Notes: generated from the letters alone by a model not told the origin. 41,111 bases of DNA from an uncultured Eubacteriales bacterium (GCA_900317565.1 ONHI01000005.1:1-41111), one strand, 5' to 3'. Positions 16,269 through 24,440 are shown, counted from the stretch's first letter. Translations and numbers: made by a program.

Positions 16269-16301
16269 GGGATATACCTCCTTTGGATTGTTGAAGATCG
16301 A

Positions 16302-17505
16302 TCACATCGATCGCAGCGCGTCGATGGGGTTCAGTTTGCTGGCCTTGCGCGCCGGGGCCCAGCCGAAGAGTATGCCCACCGCCGCCGAAAAGCCCGCGCC
16401 CAGCGCGATGGCGGAGGTGGAGATCATGAAGCTGGTGCCCATGACCCGGGACAGCGCCAGGGACAGCCCCAGACCGAGCAGTATGCCCAGCGCGCCGCCG
16501 ATGACGGACAGCAGGAAGGATTCGATCAGGAACTGCACCTGGATCTGCCAGGGGATGGCCCCCAGCGCCTTCTTCAGGCCGATCTCGGTGGTGCGCTCGG
16601 TGACGGTGGTCAGCATCATGTTCATGATGCCGATGCCGCCCACCACCAGCGCGATGGAGGCGATGCCCGCCAGCAGCGCGCTGACCATGCCCAGCATGCT
16701 CTCCATGGTGTCCTCGATGGAGGACATGCTCATGATCTCATAGCAGTCCTCCTCATAGCTGAACATGGCGTCCAGCGCGGCCTCGATGGCGCTGGAGGCC
16801 GATTCGGAATCGGTTCCCGGGGCCAGGTACACGGTGAACTGGGTGACCACGTTGGTATTGTTCATCTTCATGGCCGTGGTGTAGGGGATCAGTATGTCCG
16901 GGCTGCCGTTCATCATGCCGGCGATGCTGGTGTCGCTGTCCGCGTCCATCAGCCCCACCACCAGGAAGGGTATGCCGTCCACGTACAGCGTCTCGCCGAT
17001 GGGGTCCACGCCGTAGAAGAACTCCTCCACCATGTCCGGGCTGATGACGCACACGGCGGTCATGTTGTCCTCGTCGGTGAAGTTCAGCGCGCGGCCCCGG
17101 GTGACGGCGTCCTCGTTCTGGCGGAAGTAATAGCCGTTCTTGCCGGACACGGACACGTTCGTCTTATAGCTGCCGCCCCGGGAGACCCTGGCGCTCAGCG
17201 CCACGCTGGGCGTCACGCCGTCCACGGCCTCCAGCTGGGTCAGCTCAGCCAGGTCCCCGGCGTTCAGGCCGGATTTCAGGTCGCTGCCGGACACGGTGAC
17301 CGTCAGCGTGCCCGCGCCCATGGCGCTGAAGGAGCTGGACAGCGAGCCGGAAAAGCCGTTCACGGTGGTGATCAGGGCGATGACCGCCGCGACGCCGATC
17401 AGTATGCCCAGCACCGTCAAAAAGGAGCGCACGCGGTTGCCCAGTATGTTGCTGAAGGACATCTTCACGCACTCGTGGAGCATCACCAGCGTGGCGCGAA
17501 TGGAT

Positions 17506-17513
<8 letters not shown>
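16302..17513 (-). CDS. ABC transporter permease, MacB/FtsX type
   Basis: A 403-aa membrane protein with the MacB topology: one N-terminal helix (GNRVRSFLTVLGILIGVAAVIALITTV), a large extracytoplasmic domain (about residues 45-280) and three C-terminal helices (LLAGIASIALVVGGIGIMNMML, SVIGGALGILLGLGLSLAL, ALGAGFSAAVGILFGWAPA). MacB-type permeases work as mechanotransmitters that couple ATP use to extrusion of a substrate captured outside the membrane, together with an adaptor. The motif TERTTEIGLKKALGA before helix three is the coupling region contacting the ATPase. It overlaps the upstream ATPase gene by 8 nt. The start ATG is read through that overlap; no better-spaced alternative is visible. 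Confidence 0.9.
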
Positions 17514-18248
<735 letters not shown>

Positions 18249-18252
<4 letters not shown>

Positions 18253-19292
18253 CGTCCGCCACCGTTCGTGCCGGAGCGCGTGCCGCCGTTGGTCCCGCCG
18301 GCGCTGTTGCCGCCGCGATAGCCGCCCTCGCCGCCGTCGCGGTTGAAATTGCCGCGCTCGCCGCCGGGCATGTTGCCGCCCGCGGGCTGGTTGAACTGCT
18401 GGCCGCCGAACAGCCCGCTGAGCAGGCTGGCCGCGGTGGAGACCTCGGTCTCGGCCTCCACGTACACCTCGTCGCCGTCCTTCAGGCCCTCGGAGATCTC
18501 GATGTAATTGCCGTTGCTGACGCCGGTGGTGACGTAGACCTGCGCAAGCTCGCCCGCGTCGTCTTTCATCCATACATAGGCCTGGTTCGTGGCGTCGAAG
18601 CTGAGCGCGTTCACCTTCAGGATCACCACGTCCGTGGCCTCCTGCTGGGGGATGGTGACCGTCACCTGCATGCCCGGCAGCACGCCGTCGTCCACGTCCA
18701 CATAGGCCGTGGCGGTGTAGTAGGCCACGTTGCCGTTGGAGGCGGAGATATAGTCGATGGCGGCGATGCTGGATTCAAAGCTCTTTTCCAGGGAGGTCAC
18801 CGTGATGGCGCAGGCCTGGCCCACGGCCACGTCGCTGATGTCGTATTCGTCCACGCGGAAGGACACCTTCATGTGGGCGAAGTCCGCCACCTGCACCAGC
18901 GCGTCCCCCTGGACGACGCTGTCGCCCTGCTCGACACTGACCGTATTGACCCGTCCGTCGAACTCCGCGGACACGGTCTCGCCGTTGGCGAGCCGCACCA
19001 GCCGGTCGCCCTCCTGCACCGCGTCGCCCGCGGCGACGTACAGCGTGCGCACCGTGCTGCCGGACTCCGCGGCGTAGCTGGCGCTGTTGACCAGGCTCAG
19101 GTTGCCGCTGAAGGACAGCGCGTTGGAGATGCTGCCCGTGGTGGCGGTGTAGCTGTCGTAGGTGACGGTGTACTCCGCCTTCAGGGAATTGTAGGCGTAC
19201 CAGCCCGCCGCCGCGATCAGCAGCAGCAGGATCAGCATAAATATGAACTTGCGCAGGCGCCTCTTCCTGCGCGGTTTGCCGGCTTTGCTCAT
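18249..19292 (-). CDS. Membrane-anchored HlyD/MacA-type adaptor (first)
   Basis: An adaptor of about 347 aa that leads the operon. After a basic N-terminus (RRKRRLRK) there is one membrane anchor (FIFMLILLLLIAAAGWYAY). The lipoyl halves read STVRTLYVAAGDAVQEGDRLVRL and GRVNTVSVEQGDSVVQGDALVQV with almost no hairpin between them, which is usual in Gram-positive MacA-like proteins. A beta-barrel (MKVSFRVDEYDISDVAVGQACAI) and a membrane-proximal domain (YVTTGVSNGNYIEISEGLKDGDEVYVE) follow. The last 45 residues are Gly/Asn/Arg-rich low complexity. Start is uncertain: ATG 19292 or TTG 19301, both downstream of AAAGGACGG. No strong promoter is evident; a TAAAAT box lies at 19330-19325. Confidence 0.88.
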
Positions 19293-19301
19293 GGCATTCA
19301 A

Positions 19302-19490
19302 CCGTCCTTTCCGTTATCAGGGGCATTTTATCCTGTTTTCCTTAATTGAACCTGAAAAAATCAGCGGCGGAAATGCGGTTTTATGGCCGAATTGGAAACA
19401 AAGTGGCACATTTTGAGTGGGGGAAGGGGAAAAAGAAGGAACGTATTATTCTCACAAGGAAATTAAATTTCAAAAATGTGCGATTGGGTA
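19302..19490. other. Noncoding gap upstream of the exporter operon
   Basis: A+T-richer spacer between the exporter operon (leftward) and the tRNA cluster (rightward). Apart from the TAAAAT box mentioned for the adaptor gene and the tRNA promoter that follows, I see no gene, clear repeat or known regulatory element. Confidence 0.4.
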
Positions 19491-19519
19491 TTGACAAAAG
19501 CCGGGATTTGTTGTAATAT
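19491..19519 (+). promoter_or_regulatory. Sigma-A promoter of the tRNA cluster
   Basis: A perfect TTGACA at 19491-19496 and TAATAT at 19514-19519 with a 17-nt spacer, about 40 nt ahead of the first tRNA. The start region is G+C-rich (CGCCGCGAGAGCGCG), which would suit growth-rate control of stable RNA. Confidence 0.85.
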
Positions 19520-19560
19520 ATTTTATGTCGCCGCGAGAGCGCGACTTCGTAGGAACAATT

Positions 19561-19636
19561 GGGAGCATAGCTCAGCTGGGAGAGCATTTGCCTTACAAGC
19601 AAAGGGTCACAGGTTCGAGCCCTGTTGTTCCCACCA
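19561..19636 (+). tRNA. tRNA-Val (anticodon TAC)
   Basis: A 76-nt cloverleaf including an encoded CCA. Acceptor GGGAGCA pairs with TGTTCCC (one G-T pair), the D arm reads GCTCAGCTGGGAGAGC, the anticodon loop CTTACAA gives TAC, and the T arm is GGTTCGAGCC. First gene of the five-tRNA operon. Confidence 0.95.
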
Positions 19637-19640
19637 ATGT

Positions 19641-19717
19641 GGTGCGGTAGTTCAGTTGGTTAGAATGCCAGCCTGTCACGCTGGAGGTCGAGGGTTCGAG
19701 CCCCTTCCGCATCGCCA
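19641..19717 (+). tRNA. tRNA-Asp (anticodon GTC)
   Basis: A 77-nt cloverleaf with encoded CCA. Acceptor GGTGCGG pairs with CCGCATC, the anticodon stem-loop CCAGCCTGTCACGCTGG holds GTC, and the T loop is GGTTCGAGCC. It starts 4 nt after tRNA-Val. Confidence 0.95.
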
Positions 19718-19720
19718 TTC

Positions 19721-19796
19721 GCCCAGGTAGCTCAGTCGGTAGAGCAGTAGACTGAAAATCTACGTGTCGATGGTTCGATTCCGTCCCTGGGCACCA
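19721..19796 (+). tRNA. tRNA-Phe (anticodon GAA)
   Basis: A 76-nt cloverleaf with encoded CCA. Acceptor GCCCAGG pairs with CCTGGGC, the loop CTGAAAATC carries GAA, and the T arm reads TGGTTCGATTCC. Spacing to its neighbours is 3 nt on each side. Confidence 0.95.
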
Positions 19797-19799
19797 TTT

Positions 19800-19875
19800 G
19801 CGGTAGTAGCTCAGTTGGTAGAGCGCCACCTTGCCAAGGTGGAGGTCGCGAGTCCGAGTCTCGTCTACCGCTCCA
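19800..19875 (+). tRNA. tRNA-Gly (anticodon GCC)
   Basis: A 76-nt cloverleaf with encoded CCA. Acceptor GCGGTAG pairs with CTACCGC, the anticodon arm CCACCTTGCCAAGGTGG contains GCC. The T loop reads AGTCCGAGTCT, with TCCGA in place of the usual TTCGA. Confidence 0.94.
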
Positions 19876-19910
19876 TTATTACGGCGAGCGCATAGCGTCC
19901 GCCGCAATTT

Positions 19911-19985
19911 GGTGCCATAGCCAAGTGGTAAGGCAAAGGTCTGCAAAACCTTCATTCCCCGGTCCGAATCCGGGTGGCACCTCCA
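19911..19985 (+). tRNA. tRNA-Cys (anticodon GCA)
   Basis: A 75-nt cloverleaf with encoded CCA. Acceptor GGTGCCA pairs with TGGCACC, the loop TCTGCAAAA carries GCA, and the T arm is CCGGTCCGAATCCGG. A 35-nt spacer separates it from tRNA-Gly. It is the last tRNA before the terminator. Confidence 0.94.
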
Positions 19986-20012
19986 AAGCCCGTCCAATCT
20001 GGACGGGCTTTT
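19985..20012 (+). terminator. Terminator of the tRNA operon
   Basis: AAAGCCCGTCC (19985-19995) and GGACGGGCTTT (20001-20011) are exact arms around a 5-nt loop, ending in a T-run. The stem begins at the last base of the tRNA-Cys CCA end. Confidence 0.92.
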
Positions 20013-20061
20013 ATGTTGCCTTTGGCATGTGTCGAGTGCTGTCGGGTCCGCAGCAGCGCAG

Positions 20062-20093
20062 AAAAGAACCCGCCGACATCTGCTGCCGGCGGG
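20062..20093 (-). terminator. Intrinsic terminator of the orphan RNA
   Basis: On the minus strand CCCGCCG (20093-20087) pairs with CGGCGGG (20075-20069); the inner bases GCA/TGT extend the stem to about 10 bp with a 5-nt loop. TTCTTTTC follows. Confidence 0.8.
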
Positions 20094-20367
20094 AATTGAT
20101 CTTCCGTATTGAGTTTTTCTATTTGAAACTCCCTACCAGAGTATCAATGGGGCGCCTGCATTTCCCGTGAGCAATCATTTCCTCTTCACGCTATGAACCT
20201 AATGCATTCACTTGGAAATTCGGTCCCGGTTGAATTGTCATTTTTGAATCAATCGGGAAATGCAGGCCATGGTCTCGGTATCGCTATAGTACAATGGCAT
20301 CGCCTCCCCGTTTTTCTGTTTTGGAGATCTGTTATCTCCCAAGAGGTTTTCTGTTCTCCCTCTTTCT
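20062..20367 (-). ncRNA. Candidate orphan structured RNA
   Basis: A leftward transcription unit of about 306 nt lies between the tRNA operon and mtlD, with no substantial open frame. It has a strong promoter (20374-20402) and an intrinsic terminator (20062-20093). Three structures follow in order on the minus strand. P1 pairs 20364-20359 with 20346-20341 (AAGAGG/CCTCTT). P2 pairs 20339-20334 with 20328-20323 (GGAGAT/ATCTCC). P3 is a perfect 14-bp helix, 20267-20254 with 20167-20154 (GCCTGCATTTCCCG and its complement), closing an 86-nt domain. A 19-codon frame (ATG at 20178, stop at 20119) with an AGAGGAA site lies across the P3 strand. I could not match it to tmRNA, RNase P RNA, SRP RNA or 6S RNA by their usual conserved blocks. 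Unrecognised. Confidence 0.55.
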
Positions 20368-20373
20368 GGGTAT

Positions 20374-20402
20374 ATAATACCACGGAAAGCGGCGTTTGTC
20401 AA
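20374..20402 (-). promoter_or_regulatory. Sigma-A promoter of the orphan RNA
   Basis: On the minus strand a perfect TTGACA (20402-20397) and TATTAT (20379-20374) are separated by 17 nt. It drives transcription leftward, away from mtlD's 3' end, and predicts a start near 20367. Confidence 0.82.
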
Positions 20403-20478
20403 CATGCTTTTTACTCAAAATCATACTTTTTAACAAAAGAATCGTTATGGCAACATCACGTTAACTTTTCCTGCGCCG

Positions 20479-21633
20479 TCAATTCCCGTAGGCGTCCCGG
20501 ATCATGGCGTACAGCGGCTCCGCGGGCTCGAGGCCCATGTAGTGCGCGAGCACGTATTCGATGCCCTGATCCTTCAGCGCCGCCTGGACCTCGGGCGCGG
20601 TGGCATCCTCCGGGCGGTCGAAGCGCAGCGCGGCCAGTATGCCCTTCACGATGGGGGCGGGGTCCACGCCCTGCTCGATGGCGAACAGCGCCGCGCCCAC
20701 GATGCGGTCGTTCCGGCGCAGCTTGCGCACCGGGTCCGCGCCGACGCGGGCCACGGTGTCCTTCAGCGCCCTGTTCTGGAACCGGAAGAGCAGGTCGGTG
20801 ACGTTGTTCTCCACGTTTTCGCGCACGCCCTCGCCGAACTTCTTGACGAGCGCCGCCGCGCTGGTCATCATGCTGGCTTTGGCGGCCTCGTAGATCTCCG
20901 GGTCGGCGATGGCCTGCCAGATGTACTCGTAGCCCTTTTCATAGCCCAGGTAGGCGCACAGCGCGTGTCCGCCGTTGTGCAGGAACAGCTTGCGCTTGAT
21001 GTAGAACTCGAAGGGGGAATAGGGGATGAGGCCCGTCAGCTCGGGGATCGGCCCCTTGAAGGCGTCCCGGTCCACCGGCAGCTCGCAGTAGGGCTCCACG
21101 CAGATCAGCAGCTTGTCCTGCGCCCGCATCTCGGGCGTCAGCGGGGGCACCATCCGGCCGATGGAGGCCTCCACCAGGCCCAGGTTGGCGTCGGCCCAGG
21201 CCTTCTGTGCGTCGGTGAGCTGCTCGTAGATCCAGCCCCGCATCAGCTCGTCCGCGCCCAGCTGGTTTTCGCACAGTATGATGTCCAGCGGCCTGCCGGT
21301 GCGCTCCATCCGGGCAACCATGCCCTTCGCGATCACCGGGGCGATCCTCGGCAGCACGTTCACGCCCACCGCCGTGGCCATGATCCCGCAGTTCACGATC
21401 TCGTCGATGGCCGCGTCCGTCAGGGAATTGACCGCGCGCACGGGCTTCACGGTGGTGTCCTGCGCACCCTCGTTGGACACGATGCGCACCGTGTACTGTC
21501 CCCGGGCGTTCATCTCGTCGATGATGTCCTGCATGATGTCCAGGAAGCACACCTCGTAGCCGGAATCCGCGAACACCTTGCCGATAAAGCCGCGGCCGAT
21601 ATTGCCGCCGCCGTACATGACCGCCGTCTTCAT
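20479..21633 (-). CDS. mtlD: Mannitol-1-phosphate 5-dehydrogenase
   Basis: A 384-aa NAD-dependent polyol dehydrogenase that interconverts mannitol 1-phosphate and fructose 6-phosphate. The Rossmann motif is YGGGNIGRGFIGKVF at the N-terminus. The catalytic region reads KRKLFLHNGGHALCAYLGY, matching the KxxLxNxxH signature of the long-chain mannitol dehydrogenase family. Length fits MtlD (382). I start at the ATG at 21633 preceded by GAGGTG; an upstream TTG/ATG at 21663 adds ten residues that are not conserved. No mannitol PTS gene is adjacent, so it may work biosynthetically or serve sugar phosphate taken up elsewhere. It is transcribed divergently from the DUF523 gene across a region with an 11-bp inverted repeat. 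Confidence 0.9.
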   Translation of the reverse strand: MKTAVMYGGGNIGRGFIGKVFADSGYEVCFLDIMQDIIDEMNARGQYTVRIVSNEGAQDTTVKPVRAVNSLTDAAIDEIVNCGIMATAVGVNVLPRIAPVIAKGMVARMERTGRPLDIILCENQLGADELMRGWIYEQLTDAQKAWADANLGLVEASIGRMVPPLTPEMRAQDKLLICVEPYCELPVDRDAFKGPIPELTGLIPYSPFEFYIKRKLFLHNGGHALCAYLGYEKGYEYIWQAIADPEIYEAAKASMMTSAAALVKKFGEGVRENVENNVTDLLFRFQNRALKDTVARVGADPVRKLRRNDRIVGAALFAIEQGVDPAPIVKGILAALRFDRPEDATAPEVQAALKDQGIEYVLAHYMGLEPAEPLYAMIRDAYGN

Positions 21634-21669
21634 GCCATACACCTCGCAATTTGAAATATTCATGATGCC

Positions 21670-21698
21670 ATTATAGCACCCAAACCGCGTCTTGGAAA
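21670..21698 (-). promoter_or_regulatory. Probable mtlD promoter
   Basis: On the minus strand a perfect TATAAT (21675-21670) with TTTCCA as a weak -35 (21698-21693), spacer 17 nt. A weak -35 would fit an activated promoter. Confidence 0.6.
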
Positions 21699-21706
21699 GA
21701 CAAAAC

Positions 21707-21764
21707 TTGTCAAATTGACCTCCGGAAGGCCCTGTGGACGCATTTCACATTTACAATTTGACAA
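21707..21764. promoter_or_regulatory. Paired inverted repeat in the mtlD / DUF523 divergent region
   Basis: TTGTCAAATTG (21707-21717) is the exact reverse complement of CAATTTGACAA (21754-21764), centre to centre 47 nt. The left copy is just upstream of the mtlD -35 and the right copy overlaps the -35 of the rightward promoter. The right copy also forms part of a local dyad, ACAATTT-GACA-AAATTGT. It could be a two-site operator for one regulator. Confidence 0.5.
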
Positions 21765-21778
21765 AATTGTGATACAAT
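21750..21778 (+). promoter_or_regulatory. Probable promoter for the DUF523-aroE-GGDEF operon
   Basis: TTTACA at 21750-21755 and TACAAT at 21773-21778, spacer 17 nt, about 45 nt ahead of the ATG at 21823. Confidence 0.65.
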
Positions 21779-21822
21779 GCCAGCATGGTAAGTCTGCCCG
21801 GAGGGCGATGGGAGGTCGGCGC

Positions 21823-22269
21823 ATGGAGAACAGGCCGAGGATGCTGGTCAGCGCCTGCCTGCTGGGCGTCGAATGCCGCTACGACGGCGGGGGACAGGCC
21901 ATTGACCGCGTGGACGCGCTGATGGCGCGCTACGAGCTGATCCCCGTCTGCCCGGAGCAGCTGGGCGGCCTGCCGACGCCCCGGACGCCCGCCGAGCGGC
22001 GGGAGGGCCGCGTGGTCAACCGGGATGGCGCGGACGTGACCGACGCCTTTGGGCGCGGCGCGATCCAGGCCTGCCGGATCGCGGCGCTCTACGGCGCAAA
22101 GCTGGCGCTGTTGAAGGCGAGAAGTCCCTCCTGCGGCAGGGGCAGGATCTATGACGGCAGCTTCACCGGGCGATTGGTCCCGGGGGACGGCGTCGCCGCC
22201 CGGACGCTGATGGACGCGGGACTGGAAGTGTACACAGAGAACGAAATCGACGTGCTCCTGGACGGATGA
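21823..22269 (+). CDS. DUF523 (YbbK-type) protein
   Basis: A 148-aa cysteine-containing protein of unknown function. It shows the DUF523 pattern in order: VSACLLGVECRYDGG, LIPVCPEQLGGLPTPRTPAE, a short RDGADVTDAFGRGA helix start, and KARSPSCGRGRIYDGSFTG. The conserved cysteines (ACLLG, VCPE, SCG) suggest metal or cofactor binding. The ATG at 21823 is chosen for its GGGAGGTC site; upstream codons run through the promoter. It starts an operon with the AroE-family gene 14 nt later. Confidence 0.88.
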   Translation: MENRPRMLVSACLLGVECRYDGGGQAIDRVDALMARYELIPVCPEQLGGLPTPRTPAERREGRVVNRDGADVTDAFGRGAIQACRIAALYGAKLALLKARSPSCGRGRIYDGSFTGRLVPGDGVAARTLMDAGLEVYTENEIDVLLDG

Positions 22270-22283
22270 GGGGAGGCTTCATC

Positions 22284-23141
22284 GTGGATAAGAACTATCG
22301 CGCGGAGCTGGTGGGCGTGCTGGGCGACCCCGTGGACGGCAATCCCACCGGCGTCATGGAGGAGGCGGGCTTCGCCGAGGCCGGGCTGAACTGGCGTTAC
22401 ATCACCGTGAAGGTGCTGCCCGGGGACCTGGACGCCGCCATGGCGGGCATGAAGGCCTTCAACATGCGGGGCGTGAACCTGACCATGCCCCACAAGATCG
22501 ACGTGCTGAAGCACATGGACGCCCTCTCGGAGGCCGCCCGGGTCATCGGCGCGGTGAACACCGTGGTGCGCCGGGAGGACGGCACGCTGTTCGGCGAGAA
22601 CACCGACGGCAAGGGCTTCGTGCAGTCGCTGAGGGACGCGGGCGTGGAGCTGGCGGGAAAGCGCATCTGTCTGCTGGGCGCGGGCGGCGCGGCCCGGAGC
22701 ATCGGCGTGGAGTGCGCCCTGGCGGGGGCGTCGCGCGTCGCCGTGATCAACCGCAATGTCGAGCGCGGCGCGGCGCTGGCGGAGGTCATCGGCAAAAACA
22801 CCCGCGCCGAAGCCGAATACATCCCCTGGGTCGGCCCGGCAAAGCTGCCCGAGGGCACGGATATACTCATCAACGCCACCTGCGTCGGGCTGCATCCCCA
22901 CGGGGACGAATGTCCGGATGTGGACTTTGGCGGCGTCCGCCCGGGCATGGTGGCCTGTGACGTGATCTTCAACCCGGTGGACACGCCCTTCCTGCGGGCC
23001 TGCGCGGCCCGAGGCGCGCGGACCATCGACGGCCTGGGGATGCTGGTGAACCAGGGCTGCATCAATTTCGAGCTGTGGACCGGCGTGAAGGCCCCGCGGG
23101 ACGCCATGTACGCGACGCTGAAGGCCGAATTCGGGGTGTGA
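22284..23141 (+). CDS. Shikimate/quinate dehydrogenase family protein, NPT variant
   Basis: A 285-aa NAD(P)-dependent dehydrogenase of the AroE family. Retained features are NLTMPHK with catalytic K71, GAVNTVV, ENTDGKGF with catalytic D108, the dinucleotide loop LLGAGGAARSIG and a C-terminal NQGCINFELWTG. In canonical AroE the N-terminal SxS motif binds shikimate; here the same place reads GDPVDGNPTGVMEEAG (N20-P21-T22), so both serines are missing. Such NPT-type members exist in other bacteria with uncertain substrates. The GTG at 22284 is preferred because GGGGAGGC precedes it; an ATG at 22266 overlaps the DUF523 stop but has no site. No other shikimate-pathway gene is nearby. Naming it aroE outright would go beyond the evidence. 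Confidence 0.82.
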   Translation: MDKNYRAELVGVLGDPVDGNPTGVMEEAGFAEAGLNWRYITVKVLPGDLDAAMAGMKAFNMRGVNLTMPHKIDVLKHMDALSEAARVIGAVNTVVRREDGTLFGENTDGKGFVQSLRDAGVELAGKRICLLGAGGAARSIGVECALAGASRVAVINRNVERGAALAEVIGKNTRAEAEYIPWVGPAKLPEGTDILINATCVGLHPHGDECPDVDFGGVRPGMVACDVIFNPVDTPFLRACAARGARTIDGLGMLVNQGCINFELWTGVKAPRDAMYATLKAEFGV

Positions 23142-23147
23142 TGCGAC

Positions 23148-24317
23148 ATGAATGACCTGTTGACGACCCACACGTTATTGCACGTGTTCTACTTCCTGTT
23201 CGCCGTGCACATCGGCTTGAAGCTGAGCACGGACATCGTGCGCGAGCGGGAGGTCGTGAAGTTCAGGCACCTGATCCTGGCCTTCCTGATCTACATCACG
23301 GCGAGTTGCCTGTGGACGCTGCGGGAGTACGAGGGCATAGCCCTGCCCTGGTCGGTGTTCTACGGCATATGCTTCTGCTCGCTGTTCTCGGTGACGATCA
23401 ACGGCTATCTGTTCTTCAGCTTCACGATGCTGCAGCTGGAGCCGGAGCTCTCGGAGAAGCGGTGGTTCCGGCTGGTCTCCCAGGTGCCGATGGGCATCAT
23501 CGGGGCGTGCATGCTGGCCAATTTCTTCAACAACATGGTATTCACCATCACGCCGGACGAGCACATCATATTCAACCGCTGGTATCCCGTGCTGCCGGTG
23601 ATGATCGTGCTGTACCTGCTGGTGATACTGGGCGTGTCGCTGCTCAGGAGTTGGCAGAGTCGGCTGCTCAGCCAGCGCAAGCAGTACATGACGCTGGCCG
23701 TGTCGGTGCTGTTCATATTCCTGTGCGTGGCCATCGACGACCGGCTGAAGGACACGACGATACTCCCCATGGCCATATTCGCCGCCATATTCTTCGTGTT
23801 CATCAGCATGCAGGAATCGAACATCTACAGCGACGCGCTGACCCACATGAACAACCGCCGCAAGGCGGACGAATACATGGCCTCGCAGCTGGACAGGGTG
23901 TCCGAGGCGGACCCGCTGCTGCTGTACATGCTGGATGTCAACGACTTCAAGCACATCAACGACGCCTTCGGCCACGCCGAGGGGGACCGGGCGCTGATGC
24001 TGGTGGCCACGGCGGTGAAGATGGCCGCCGCCCGCTACAAGGGCTTTGCGGCGCGCTACGGCGGGGACGAGTTCATACTGGCGGTGCACCCGGCCCTGCT
24101 GGGGAAGGGCTTCGATCCCGAGGCCCCGATCCGGGACATGCAGGCCCACTCGGAGGAGACCTGCCGGACCGAGGGGCGGCGCTATACCGTGACCATCAGC
24201 GCGGGCTGGGCGCGGTGCACCCGGCCGCGGATGCTGTTGACCGATTGCGTGAAGCAGGCGGACGAGATGCTCTACGAGCGCAAGGCCGAGTACCACCGCC
24301 GCCGCGACGGGGCGTAG
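23148..24317 (+). CDS. Membrane GGDEF protein, predicted diguanylate cyclase
   Basis: A 389-aa protein predicted to make cyclic di-GMP from two GTP. The first 220 residues hold about seven membrane helices (HVFYFLFAVHIGLKL, HLILAFLIYITASCLW, SVFYGICFCSLFSVTI, and so on), forming a sensor without a recognisable ligand domain. The GGDEF domain starts at SDALTHMNNRRKADEYM. It keeps LDVNDFKHINDAFGHAEGD for nucleotide and metal binding and an intact RYGGDEFIL active site. There is no RxxD inhibitory I-site five residues upstream, so product feedback is not expected. It starts 6 nt after the AroE-family gene, so it is probably cotranscribed with it. The sensed signal is unknown. Confidence 0.88.
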   Translation: MNDLLTTHTLLHVFYFLFAVHIGLKLSTDIVREREVVKFRHLILAFLIYITASCLWTLREYEGIALPWSVFYGICFCSLFSVTINGYLFFSFTMLQLEPELSEKRWFRLVSQVPMGIIGACMLANFFNNMVFTITPDEHIIFNRWYPVLPVMIVLYLLVILGVSLLRSWQSRLLSQRKQYMTLAVSVLFIFLCVAIDDRLKDTTILPMAIFAAIFFVFISMQESNIYSDALTHMNNRRKADEYMASQLDRVSEADPLLLYMLDVNDFKHINDAFGHAEGDRALMLVATAVKMAAARYKGFAARYGGDEFILAVHPALLGKGFDPEAPIRDMQAHSEETCRTEGRRYTVTISAGWARCTRPRMLLTDCVKQADEMLYERKAEYHRRRDGA

Positions 24318-24380
24318 CGCGTCGCGCAAAAACTTATCGTTTCCAAAAAACATGCGATGGGTGACGGAAGGCCGCTGCGC

Positions 24381-24409
24381 TTGCAAAACGGCGTGTTTTG
24401 TGATAGGAT
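24381..24409 (+). promoter_or_regulatory. Extended -10 promoter for the phospholipid operon
   Basis: TTGCAA at 24381-24386, spacer 17 nt, TAGGAT at 24404-24409 with an upstream TGA (TGn) extension. It sits about 32 nt ahead of the GTG start at 24441. Confidence 0.65.
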
Positions 24410-24440
24410 AGTAGAAATGCAAGCGCGAAAGGACGTCGCA

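Noticed and set aside
20062-20367. Identification of the orphan RNA as tmRNA, RNase P RNA, SRP RNA or 6S RNA
   Set aside because: No tRNA-like ends or peptide tag as in tmRNA, no RNase P core block, no SRP GGAAGGAAGCAGC-like loop, and the length and multi-hairpin order do not fit the single-bubble 6S fold.
20193-20801. A 202-codon plus-strand frame entering the mtlD gene
   Set aside because: It lacks a ribosome site, crosses the orphan RNA promoter, and its second half is simply antisense to mtlD.
21758-21778. A consensus TTGACA at 21758-21763 as the -35 box for the DUF523 operon
   Set aside because: Only 9 nt separate it from the -10 TACAAT. TTTACA at 21750-21755 gives the proper 17-nt spacing.
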